From Verrucomicrobiota bacterium (GTDB lineage Bacteria > Verrucomicrobiota > Verrucomicrobiia > Opitutales > Opitutaceae), in the NCBI GenBank assembly GCA_023443985.1, contig JAEZSJ010000067.1:1-8877 (forward strand): a DNA stretch of 8,877 bases, in the 5' to 3' direction. Below are positions 1 through 6,007 of this stretch, one piece after another. A model generated the notes under the pieces. It saw only the letters and a program-made list of their open reading frames with translations, did no database searches and was not told where the DNA came from. Positions within the stretch are counted from its first letter, which is position 1. The number at the start of each line of letters is the position of its first letter. Both the position numbers and the translations under genes were made by a program.

Positions 1-1
1 C

Positions 2-394
2 CCGGTCTCCATCGGACCGGCGAACCGCGCCGATTTCTGGGTGCGCCTGGGCGCCCTCCTGATCGACATCGTGCTCATCGGCATCGCGGGCGGGACGACG
101 GGCGTGCTCGGCATGCTGCCGTTCCCGCTGCTCTTCGGCGCCTATGTATTCGCCATGTGGGCATGGAAGGGCTCCACCGTCGGCGGCATCATCTTCAAGC
201 TGCAGGTTGTGCGGCTCGACGGGCGGCCGCTCGAACCGGCGACAGCGATCGTGCGGACGCTCGTGGCGTTTCTCTCCGCGGTCACGCTGATCGGCTTCCT
301 CTGGTGCCTGTGGGACGACGAGGGCCAGACGTGGCACGACAAGGTCGCCGGCACGAACGTCGTGGTGCTGCCGAAGAGCGCGTCGCTGGTGTGA
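2..394 (+). CDS. RDD family membrane protein, C-terminal part (5' end outside window)
   Basis: The frame is open from the left edge, and the family signature ADFWVRLGALLID begins before the first in-window start codon (GTG at 41). That GTG is therefore internal and the gene begins upstream of the window. The signature holds the Arg and first Asp that name the RDD family (R-L-G-A-L-L-I-D, start of the first membrane helix). The second landmark, GSTVGGIIFKLQVVRLDGRPL-like, is the usual G-x-T-x-G segment followed by a short hairpin. The end carries DDEGQTWHDKVAGTNVV, matching the conserved W/L-H-D-x-x-A-G-T terminus. I see about three hydrophobic segments: 41-100, 105-165 and 255-310 in base coordinates. 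RDD proteins are small integral inner-membrane proteins, mostly of unknown or transport-related role. A fused N-terminal domain cannot be excluded because the start is missing. The family call is firm; the function is not known. Confidence 0.85.
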   Translation, partial: PVSIGPANRADFWVRLGALLIDIVLIGIAGGTTGVLGMLPFPLLFGAYVFAMWAWKGSTVGGIIFKLQVVRLDGRPLEPATAIVRTLVAFLSAVTLIGFLWCLWDDEGQTWHDKVAGTNVVVLPKSASLV

Positions 395-410
395 ACGGGC
401 GCGCTGCCTC

Positions 411-435
411 CGTAGCGGAAGCCGTGAGGCTTTCG
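411..435 (+). repeat. REP-like palindrome copy 1 (GCC variant)
   Basis: A 25-nt element reading CGTAGCGGAA, GCC, GTGA, GGC, TTTCG. It can fold into a 7-bp hairpin (one G-T wobble) with a GTGA loop. A GTAG tetranucleotide sits at its 5' foot, as in REP elements recognised by RAYT transposases. It lies 16 nt after the RDD-protein stop and ends one base before the stop codon of the convergent RAYT gene. It may therefore also shape the 3' ends of both transcripts. Confidence 0.85.
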
Positions 436-436
436 C

Positions 437-994
437 TCATTCGGTCGATTCGCTCAACCGGTTCCAGATACTCCAGAACAACGGCCAGTAGTCGGCGTCT
501 CGGGGATCGAGCGTCGGCCAGCCGGGCACCAGGCAACCGGAATAGGGCCAGTTTCGCCAATCGGGCACGAGATCGGCGCGCAGTGGATTCTCGATGACGT
601 ATGATGCGGCGGACTGGAACGCGCCGTGTTCGCGTTGGCCTTCCCGCAAGACATGGTCGAAGCCTTGGCGCTGGAGGCGGTATGCCGGAGCGAGCAAGCG
701 GTTCCGTGTCTGACGAAACAGACGGACCGCGGAGCGTTGGTCGCTTCTGCCGGCGTGGCCGCAGAGCAGGAAATGCCCATGGTCGGGCATCAGGCAGTAG
801 GCGGGGCAGACGACGGCGTGACGGCCGAGCGCATGGCAAAGCGCTTCGCGCAGCCGCGCGTGATGGAGCGGGTCGAGCCAGCCGCTCGCGCGCCGATCGA
901 TCGCCATGCTCCAGTGGACGAAGGCTCGGCCCGAATAATGACCGGCCTCCAGACGGGGCAGGCGGCCGAGGTGGGATCGCGGGGCGTCGTCCAT
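437..994 (-). CDS. REP-associated tyrosine transposase (RAYT), Y1/HUH family
   Basis: This 185-residue protein has the full motif set of RAYTs, single-domain HUH endonucleases related to IS200/IS605 TnpA that nick and join single-stranded DNA at REP palindromes. The opening stretch GRAFVHWSMAID (22-33) is the first strand region of the Y1 fold. LMPDHGHFLL (68-77) carries the metal-binding His-x-His pair H72 and H74. GFDHVLRE (111-118) is a conserved RAYT block. SYVIENPLRADL (131-142) contains the likely catalytic tyrosine Y132. Length is normal for the family and nothing looks broken. The ATG at 994 is the only start in this frame before the conserved region; I see no clear Shine-Dalgarno sequence. 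RAYT genes are usually single-copy and flanked by their cognate REPs, and that is the arrangement here: one repeat at the 3' end and four upstream. It is thought to have spread these palindromes in the genome rather than to move as an insertion sequence. Confidence 0.92.
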   Translation of the reverse strand: MDDAPRSHLGRLPRLEAGHYSGRAFVHWSMAIDRRASGWLDPLHHARLREALCHALGRHAVVCPAYCLMPDHGHFLLCGHAGRSDQRSAVRLFRQTRNRLLAPAYRLQRQGFDHVLREGQREHGAFQSAASYVIENPLRADLVPDWRNWPYSGCLVPGWPTLDPRDADYWPLFWSIWNRLSESTE

Positions 995-1031
995 GGGACG
1001 AGTAAGCGATTCGCCATGACGCGAGGCCAGG

Positions 1032-1056
1032 CGAAACGCTCACGCGTTCCGCTACG
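1032..1056 (-). repeat. REP-like palindrome copy 2 (CGC variant)
   Basis: On the minus strand this reads CGTAGCGGAA, CGC, GTGA, GCG, TTTCG. It is the same 25-nt element as copy 1 but with the stem bases swapped in pairs (GCC/GGC to CGC/GCG). It lies 37 nt upstream of the RAYT start codon, in the same orientation as the gene. It is head-to-head with copy 3 across a 10-nt spacer (1057-1066). The four bases before it on its own strand (cctc) are also shared with copy 1. Confidence 0.85.
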
Positions 1057-1066
1057 GAGGACGGAT

Positions 1067-1091
1067 CGTAGCGGAAGCCGTGAGGCTTTCG
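1067..1091 (+). repeat. REP-like palindrome copy 3 (GCC variant)
   Basis: Identical over 25 nt to copy 1 and in the same plus orientation. It pairs head-to-head with copy 2. The two GTAG feet face each other over 10 nt, an arrangement like the paired REPs (BIMEs) of enterobacteria. The pair could also fold into one long cruciform, since the two 25-nt arms differ at only four positions. Confidence 0.85.
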
Positions 1092-1118
1092 GGGGGGCGC
1101 GCCTGGCGGGCGACGGGA

Positions 1119-1143
1119 CGAAACGCTCACGCGTTCCGCTACG
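1119..1143 (-). repeat. REP-like palindrome copy 4 (CGC variant)
   Basis: Identical over 25 nt to copy 2, same minus orientation, starting 27 nt beyond the end of copy 3. Flanking bases on both sides differ from those of copies 2 and 5. This supports 25 nt as the true unit rather than a piece of a longer duplication. Confidence 0.85.
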
Positions 1144-1162
1144 GGAAATGCGCGGGCGCGAG

Positions 1163-1187
1163 CGAAACGCTCACGCGTTCCGCTACG
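1163..1187 (-). repeat. REP-like palindrome copy 5 (CGC variant)
   Basis: Identical over 25 nt to copies 2 and 4, same orientation, 19 nt beyond copy 4. It ends 10 nt from the stop codon of the mlaD-like gene, whose transcript runs into the repeat cluster. I see no conventional T-tract terminator there, so this hairpin is the first strong RNA structure after the Mla operon. It could act as a transcript end or stabiliser (inference). Confidence 0.85.
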
Positions 1188-1197
1188 GGGCCGTTCC

Positions 1198-2190
1198 TCA
1201 GAACAGCGCGCCGGCGGCCACGCCCACGGCGCTGATCGGGCCCTGGTCGCCCATGCTGTCGAGGGCGCGGTCGGCCTTGCGGACGACGCCCTGCACATCC
1301 TTGTACAGCGTCTCGTCGGTGAGGAGCTTGCCGAGCGTGCCCTCGCCGGCGGCGATGCGGTCGGAGACGCTCCGGAAGTTGGCGACGGTGCGCTTGAGGT
1401 CGTCGGCGGTGGCCTGGTCGTAGAGCAGCGTCCCGATGGCGCCCTGGCCGGACTTCACCTGGTCGACGATGCTGCGGGTCTCGTTCACGAAGACGCGGGC
1501 GTCGCCGGCGGCGGCGCGGATCTCGGTGATGGCGGCGACGAGTTCGTCGTGCGCCTTCGGGTCGTTGATCAACTTGCCGAGGGTGCCGTCGCCGGAGCGG
1601 ATCTCCGTGGTGATGGCGTGGAGATTGTCGATGGTCTTGGTGAGGTTGTCACCGTTGTCGCTGACAAGCTTGTCGAGCTTCTGGAAGAGCCCGCCCTGGC
1701 CGTCGGCGCCGCCGGCCATGCCGCTGAGGCCGGAGAGCGCGCCCTTGATGTCGCCGGCAACGCCGCCGAGGTCGGCGAGGATGGTGTTGATGTCGCCCGT
1801 GTTCTTGGTGCGGAGCTGGCCGCCCTTCTCGACGTAGCCGGCGTCCTTGGTGCCGAAGTCGAGCGAGACGTAGCCGCCGCCGAGCAGGCCGCTCATGGCG
1901 ATCGTGGCGGTGGCGTCCTTGGCGATGCGGGTGCCCTCGGTGATGGTGAGGACCGCCTCGGCGTGGCCGTCGGCGAGGCGGGTGGAGGCGACGGAGCCGA
2001 TCTTCACGCCCGCTTGGCGGACATCGTCGCCGGGCTTGAGCTCCTTGAGGGTGTTGAAGCGCGCGACGACGGCGTAGCCCTCCTGGCGCGAGAACGAGCC
2101 GCCGTTGAGGGCCTCGTAGGTGATCCAGAGCAGCGCGCAGCCGAGGAGGAAGAAGAGGCCGACGCGGGCGGACATTTGGGCGTTGTTCAT
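1198..2190 (-). CDS. mlaD: MlaD-like MCE-domain lipid-binding subunit of Mla ABC transporter
   Basis: This is the substrate-binding subunit of an Mla-type phospholipid transporter, anchored in the inner membrane and facing the periplasm. The order is a short cytoplasmic N-terminus, one membrane helix (about 9-27), then an MCE domain (about 37-113) with the typical GDDVRQAGVKIGSV stretch at 54-67 and GGGYVSLDFG at 104-113. A glycine-rich linker (140-168) and a long helical tail follow. The tail holds three related blocks, GTLGKLINDPKAHDEL (202), GAIGTLLYDQATADDL (250) and GTLGKLLTDETLYKDV (284). At 330 residues it is much longer than the roughly 180-residue E. coli MlaD, mostly because of this tail, which is common in MCE proteins outside Enterobacteria. 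The ATG overlaps the stop of the ATPase gene (ATGA) and has a good GGAGG ribosome site. It ends with AVGVAAGALF. MlaD is the best family name; the exact lipid is unknown. Confidence 0.9.
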   Translation of the reverse strand: MNNAQMSARVGLFFLLGCALLWITYEALNGGSFSRQEGYAVVARFNTLKELKPGDDVRQAGVKIGSVASTRLADGHAEAVLTITEGTRIAKDATATIAMSGLLGGGYVSLDFGTKDAGYVEKGGQLRTKNTGDINTILADLGGVAGDIKGALSGLSGMAGGADGQGGLFQKLDKLVSDNGDNLTKTIDNLHAITTEIRSGDGTLGKLINDPKAHDELVAAITEIRAAAGDARVFVNETRSIVDQVKSGQGAIGTLLYDQATADDLKRTVANFRSVSDRIAAGEGTLGKLLTDETLYKDVQGVVRKADRALDSMGDQGPISAVGVAAGALF

Positions 2191-2993
2191 GAGGAAACCT
2201 CCAGTTGCTTGAACCGCGGGTTTTGCAGGTCGATTTTGGGATTCAGGAAATCTTGCACGGCCGGTTCGCGCACTTGGCGCAGCTCGGCCGGCGTGGTGAC
2301 GGCGACGAGACGCCCCTTCATGAGGATCGCGACGCGGTCGGAGATGGTGAGGGCGAGGTCGCGGTCGTGGGTGACCACGATGGTGGTGATCGAGAGCTGC
2401 TGGCGCAGCGTGGCGATGATCTCGGAGATCGTGGCCGACATGGTCGGGTCGAGCTCGGAGGTGGGCTCGTCGAAGAGGATGAGCTGCGGCTCCATCACCA
2501 GCGCACGGGCGATGGCGACGCGTTTCTTCATGCCGCCGGAGAGCTCGGAGGGGAACTTGTGCACGGCGGCCTCGAGCGAGAGGATCTTGAGCGCGCGCAT
2601 CACGCGGTCGCGGATCTCGGTCTTCGGACAGAGCCGGTGCTCGAGCGGATAGAGCGCGAGGTTGTCGTAGACGGTGAGCGAGTTGAAGAGCGCGCCGGCC
2701 TGGAACACGAGGGCGAGCGCGTAGCGGTCGCGGGTCTCGGGATCGGCGGGGTCGTGGCCATCGACGCGCACGGTGCCGGAGGAGGGCAGGTCGAGGCCGG
2801 CGATCTGGCGGAGCAACACGCTCTTGCCGGAGCCGCTCGGCCCCATGATCGAGAAGATCTCGCCGGGTTTGATCGTGAGGTCGATGTCGACCAGCACGCG
2901 TTGCGGGCCGAAGGTCTTGGCGAGGTTCCTGATCTCGACGGCGACCGGTTGGCGGTCCGAACCGCGGGCGACGTGGTGCGTGGTGGTTTTCAT
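2187..2993 (-). CDS. mlaF: MlaF-like ATP-binding subunit of Mla ABC transporter
   Basis: This is the cytoplasmic ATPase that would power lipid movement through MlaE. All ABC ATPase motifs are intact in the 268-residue protein: Walker A GPSGSGKS (51-58), Q-loop Gln98 in FQAGALFNSLTVYDNL, signature LSGGMKKR (151-158), Walker B LILFDEPTSELDP (171-183) and the switch His209 in VVTHD. The Q-loop segment followed by PLEH is characteristic of the MlaF/Ttg2A group, as is the lone ABC domain placed between a permease and an MCE gene. The length is usual for the family. The ATG at 2993 lies 13 nt after the permease stop with no visible Shine-Dalgarno sequence, so translation may depend on coupling. An extra N-terminal stretch of about 17 residues precedes the conserved VAVEIRNLAKTFG. 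Its stop overlaps the mlaD start by 4 nt. Confidence 0.93.
   Translation of the reverse strand: MKTTTHHVARGSDRQPVAVEIRNLAKTFGPQRVLVDIDLTIKPGEIFSIMGPSGSGKSVLLRQIAGLDLPSSGTVRVDGHDPADPETRDRYALALVFQAGALFNSLTVYDNLALYPLEHRLCPKTEIRDRVMRALKILSLEAAVHKFPSELSGGMKKRVAIARALVMEPQLILFDEPTSELDPTMSATISEIIATLRQQLSITTIVVTHDRDLALTISDRVAILMKGRLVAVTTPAELRQVREPAVQDFLNPKIDLQNPRFKQLEVSS
2198..2202 (-). promoter_or_regulatory. Shine-Dalgarno site of mlaD inside the end of mlaF
   Basis: GGAGG on the minus strand, 7 nt before the mlaD ATG at 2190, within the last codons of the ATPase gene. It is the only clear ribosome site among the four operon genes. It supports the chosen start and a fresh initiation event in addition to coupling through the ATGA overlap. 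Confidence 0.7.
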
Positions 2994-3006
2994 GCGCGGG
3001 CGCGGG

Positions 3007-3762
3007 TCAGGCGAGGACCTTGGTGATGAAGTAGTCGAGCACCAGGATCAGGATGAGCGAGAGCACGACGGAGCGGGTGACGGCGGCGCCGACCTCGCGC
3101 GGGCCGCCGCGGGTGCGCAGGCCGGTGTTGCAGGCGGTGAGGACGACGACGAAGCCGAAGATCTCGGACTTCACCAGGCCGTGCACCAGGTCGGTCACGG
3201 TGAGGAACTGTTTCAGGCTGCGGAAGTAGATCTCCGGGGATACGGAGATCATCTGGACGAAGTGGCAGATGATCGCGCCGCCCAGCCAGCCGATGATGAT
3301 TCCCACGAGTGTGATCAACGGCATGAACAACAGCACGGCGAGCAGCCGCGGAAGCACGAGGAAGCGCTCGGGCGGGATGTTCATCGTGACGAGGGCGTCG
3401 ACCTCTTGGTAGACCTTCATCGAGGCGAGTTCGGCGGTGGTGGCGGAGCCGACCCGCCCCGCGAGGATGATGGCGACCATCACCGGGCCGAGCTCGCGCG
3501 TCATCGATTCGCCGACAAGCGTGCCGATCATCGCCTGCATGTTCAGGCCCTGGACCGAGATGCCGGTCTGCAGCGCGAGCACGGCGCCGATGAAGAAGCA
3601 CAGGATCGCGATGATCGGGAGCGAGGTGTAGCTGCCGAGATAGGCCTGTTCGACGACGCGTTTGATGATGCGCGGGGCGGTGGGCAGCGACGCGAAGGAG
3701 CGATAGGCGAGGATGAGCCCGCTGCCGATGCCGTCGCAGGTGTCGGGGATGATGCTTTTCAT
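3007..3762 (-). CDS. mlaE: MlaE-like permease subunit of Mla ABC transporter
   Basis: A polytopic inner-membrane protein of the MlaE/YrbE family that forms the dimeric permease core with MlaF below and MlaD above. The 251-residue protein has the family block ELGPVMVAIILAGRVGSATT (90-109) followed by AELASMKVYQEVDAL (110-124). Hydrophobic segments lie at about 48-65, 92-108, 136-165, 201-213 and 230-248, and the last ends DYFITKVLA. I chose the ATG at 3762, giving MKSIIPDTCDG. A longer reading back to 3897 adds a proline- and arginine-rich leader that is simply the other frame of the preceding gene. The chosen start also overlaps the upstream stop as ATGA, the same junction used between mlaF and mlaD. 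Family assignment is firm. The first 30 residues are less conserved and may form the amphipathic interface helix known in MlaE structures. Confidence 0.92.
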   Translation of the reverse strand: MKSIIPDTCDGIGSGLILAYRSFASLPTAPRIIKRVVEQAYLGSYTSLPIIAILCFFIGAVLALQTGISVQGLNMQAMIGTLVGESMTRELGPVMVAIILAGRVGSATTAELASMKVYQEVDALVTMNIPPERFLVLPRLLAVLLFMPLITLVGIIIGWLGGAIICHFVQMISVSPEIYFRSLKQFLTVTDLVHGLVKSEIFGFVVVLTACNTGLRTRGGPREVGAAVTRSVVLSLILILVLDYFITKVLA

Positions 3763-5192
3763 GGTTGGCCGGCGGCGGGCGCCGGGGCGGGGACGGACGG
3801 TTGGGCGCGGCGGGCGAAGAGCGCGGGCAGGAGGGAGAACCGCGTGCGCCCTCCGTCGCGGCTGAGGCGGCAGAGCGGGCCGAGGTCGAATTTCCACACC
3901 GCGGCGTCGCGGCGGTAGGTCACGAGGTTGAACAGGAACGACGTGCGCACGTTGTCGGGCGCGGCGCGGTCGAGGCGGTAGAGGGCGAAGAGCGGGGACC
4001 AGAGCTGGCGCACCTCGGGATCGTGCTGGTAGAACACCTCGAACGGGCTGAGCGCCTGCACCTGGCGGCGGCCGGCGCCGTTGTCCCAGGCGCTGAAGAG
4101 CGGCCAGAGGTGGGTCTTGCGCGCGGGCGGGGCGGCGGGGCGGAAACGGTCGCGTTGTTCAAGATCCCAATACAGAAAGTAGAGCAGCTGCGTCTTGGTC
4201 TGCGCGAGCTCGGCGTCGGTCCACTTCTCCTCGCGAAGCAGCGGCCAGAGGAACCACCGCTTCTCGGCGCCGCCCGGCTTGACCGAGTGCGTGTAGAACG
4301 GCGCCCAGCGGTCGACCACGCGGCCGTCGGCCCCGCGACCCTGGATCCAGAGGGGCCAGACGTAGCGGGTTTCATCGTACGCGGTGGGCGTGGTGCGGTG
4401 CAGGGAGCCCCAGAACAGCCACATGTCGTCGCGCAGGCCGGGCGCGCGGCGGCGGGAGAAGAGCGGGAGCGAGGCGCGGAGCGAGTCGGTGCCGCCCTCG
4501 ACGGCGCGGTCCTTCTCGAGCCAGAGCGGCCAGAGGACGAAGCGGGAACGCGCGGTGGCGCCGCCGTCCTTCTCCCGCCAGCCGTAGAGCGGCCAGAGCG
4601 CCCAGCCGGATTCGCCGCCCCCCTCGATCTCGCGGTAGAACGGCCAGAGCAGGTCGGTCTCGACCCGTTCGCCCTTCTGCCAGCGGCTGAAAAGCGGGAA
4701 GAGCGTGAAGTCGATGCGATCGTTGCCGAAGCGGCGTTTGATCGTGCCGTGCAGGGGGAACAACGCGTGGTAGCTGGTCTGCGGGTCGCCGGTGCGGCGC
4801 GAGAAATAGAGCGGCCAGAGATCGAAGGCCTGCCAGTCCGCCGACTGGTGCGCGTCGGCCGGGCGACGATCGTAGTTGATCAGCGAGAAGAAGCTCCACC
4901 GCGTGTCGGGGCCGCGGGTCTCGCGGCGGAAGAACGGGAAGAAGTAGTAGTCCTGCGTGCGGTCCTCGGCGGTGAACTCCCGGTGGAGGAACAGCGGGCG
5001 CAGGCCGGACTCGGTGCGCTCGGCCCGTTGCTCCTCGAACACCAGCGGCCCGAACGCCTCGGCGCGTGTGGCGGCCTGGTCGGCGGAGGTGGTCGTGGTG
5101 CGCACAGGCCACAGGTTCTCGCCGGCCTGCATGGTGGCAGAGCCCGCGAGACACAGCAGTGCCATCAGCCAACGCTGCCTGGACGAATTCAT
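3759..5192 (-). CDS. Secreted Trp-rich WPL-repeat protein of unknown function, first gene of the Mla operon
   Basis: I do not recognise a named family. The 477-residue protein starts with a likely signal peptide: basic MNSSRQR, hydrophobic WLMALLCLAG, probable cleavage near residues 19-23, no proper lipobox. The rest is built of about 23 units. Each centres on a short hydrophobic core such as LWPLY, LFPLF, LWPFY or VWPLW, followed by a polar, often Arg-rich stretch. Core prolines fall at 29, 49, 66, 86, 127, 146, 166, 184, 201, 222, 243, 280, 298, 317, 364, 383, 400, 439 and 456, with proline-less cores near 103, 262, 338 and 422. Spacing is 17-26 residues, mean about 19. I count 25 tryptophans. 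The pattern suggests successive beta strands (barrel, solenoid or propeller); the Pro/Ala tail lacks the terminal aromatic residue usual in outer-membrane barrels. Its stop overlaps the mlaE start (ATGA), so it is translated with the transporter. An envelope role linked to lipid transport is inference. Confidence 0.8.
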   Translation of the reverse strand: MNSSRQRWLMALLCLAGSATMQAGENLWPVRTTTTSADQAATRAEAFGPLVFEEQRAERTESGLRPLFLHREFTAEDRTQDYYFFPFFRRETRGPDTRWSFFSLINYDRRPADAHQSADWQAFDLWPLYFSRRTGDPQTSYHALFPLHGTIKRRFGNDRIDFTLFPLFSRWQKGERVETDLLWPFYREIEGGGESGWALWPLYGWREKDGGATARSRFVLWPLWLEKDRAVEGGTDSLRASLPLFSRRRAPGLRDDMWLFWGSLHRTTPTAYDETRYVWPLWIQGRGADGRVVDRWAPFYTHSVKPGGAEKRWFLWPLLREEKWTDAELAQTKTQLLYFLYWDLEQRDRFRPAAPPARKTHLWPLFSAWDNGAGRRQVQALSPFEVFYQHDPEVRQLWSPLFALYRLDRAAPDNVRTSFLFNLVTYRRDAAVWKFDLGPLCRLSRDGGRTRFSLLPALFARRAQPSVPAPAPAAGQP

Positions 5193-5415
5193 CGCAAGGT
5201 GTCGAGTTTGTCGCCGTGGCGGTGGGCGCTGTCCCGGTGTCGGGGCCGGAGGAGCGACGCCAAACGGTTGGTCAGTGGGCTAACGAACACGCGAGGATAA
5301 GCAACCGCGATGTTGCCCCTGTGGTGGGGCGGTGCGGAGCGGCCGCGAACGGCGCCACGCGCGGGACGGACGGCGCGGGCTTGCGCGTCCGGGGCCCGGT
5401 GCGCTTGGCTCGGGC
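5193..5415. promoter_or_regulatory. Divergent intergenic region between the Mla operon and rsmD
   Basis: This 223-nt gap must hold the promoters of the leftward operon and of rsmD if both start here. On the minus strand TTGCTT (5299-5304) and TAGCCC (5277-5282), 16 nt apart, are a weak sigma-70-like pair about 85 nt before the operon start codon; only the -35 half is convincing. On the plus strand, GGAC-G-GCGC and GCGC-GTCC (5367-5390) can form a bulged hairpin 26 nt before the rsmD start. No Shine-Dalgarno sequence stands out for either gene. I see no coding gene or known riboswitch. Confidence 0.3.
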
Positions 5416-5997
5416 ATGCGCATCACCGGTGGCAATGCCCGCGGAATCCCGTTGCGCGTCCCACGAGGCGACGCGACGCGGCCGGCCATGGACCGGCTGC
5501 GGCAGTCGGTCTTCTCGAGCCTGGGCGCGCTGGTGGTCGAACAACGCTTCGCCGACCTGTTCGCCGGCAGCGGCTCGTACGGCCTGGAGGCGTGGAGCCG
5601 CGGGGCGAGCGGCGGGACGTTCGTCGAGCAGGGCCGCGAGGCGCTCGAGTGCCTGCGCACCAACCTCGCCGCGGTGGCCAAGAGTCTGCAGGCCGATGCG
5701 CGGGCTTGCACGATCAGCAAGGCCGACGCGCTCACGTGGTCGCCGGCGGACGGCGCGCGGGTCGGGCTCGTGTTCTGCGATCCTCCCTACGCGCTCATCG
5801 CGCAGCAGGCCTCCCGTTTCTTCGCCCAGTTCGACCGCCTGCTGTTGCCCGGGCGCGCCGGGCTGGCGGTCTTCGAGATGCCCGGAGAGCTCGCGCTCGA
5901 CGAGCCCGGTTGGGAGTGCGTGAAACGCCTCGGCGGCGGCGGACCCAGCGCCGCCTCGGCGTGTTTCTACCGGCGCAGCGGGGCGCCGGCGGCCTGA
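5416..5997 (+). CDS. rsmD: 16S rRNA (guanine(966)-N2)-methyltransferase RsmD
   Basis: This enzyme transfers a methyl group from S-adenosylmethionine to N2 of a guanine in helix 31 of 16S rRNA (G966 in E. coli) in the assembling 30S subunit. The 193-residue product starts MRITGGNARGIPLRVP, matching the family start MRIIGG-x-x-RG. It then has RPAMDRLRQSVFSSL (22-36, family RP-T-x-x-R-x-R-E-A-L-F), the SAM-binding loop DLFAGSGSYGLEAWSRGA (47-64) and the catalytic DPPY (122-125). I chose the ATG at 5416 because the open frame upstream to 5332 adds only 28 arginine- and glycine-rich residues outside the family. The Thr of the usual RPT is Ala here. The gene stands alone on the plus strand, divergent from the Mla operon and convergent with the chemoreceptor gene, 25 nt away. 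Length is typical (180-200 residues). Confidence 0.93.
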   Translation: MRITGGNARGIPLRVPRGDATRPAMDRLRQSVFSSLGALVVEQRFADLFAGSGSYGLEAWSRGASGGTFVEQGREALECLRTNLAAVAKSLQADARACTISKADALTWSPADGARVGLVFCDPPYALIAQQASRFFAQFDRLLLPGRAGLAVFEMPGELALDEPGWECVKRLGGGGPSAASACFYRRSGAPAA

Positions 5998-6007
5998 ACG
6001 GCCGCGG

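Noticed and set aside
411..1187. Five short repeats considered as a CRISPR array
   Set aside because: Repeats lie in both orientations with spacers from 10 to about 600 nt, differ by stem swaps, and surround a RAYT gene. This is a REP arrangement.
437..1187. RAYT plus repeats considered as an insertion sequence with terminal inverted repeats
   Set aside because: Repeats are not at symmetrical ends, several copies lie on one side, and no target-site duplication is visible.
3763..3897. 45-residue N-terminal extension of MlaE
   Set aside because: It is the other frame of the repeat-protein gene, and the ATG at 3762 makes the same ATGA overlap as the mlaF-mlaD junction.
3759..5192. Repeat protein considered as a standard outer-membrane porin or a lipoprotein
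   Set aside because: No terminal aromatic residue, and the Cys in the signal region (ALLC) lacks the small residue needed before it in a lipobox. A barrel is still possible but not supported enough to name.
5332..5415. 28-residue N-terminal extension of RsmD
   Set aside because: RsmD proteins start at the MRI-x-GG motif, which begins at the ATG at 5416.
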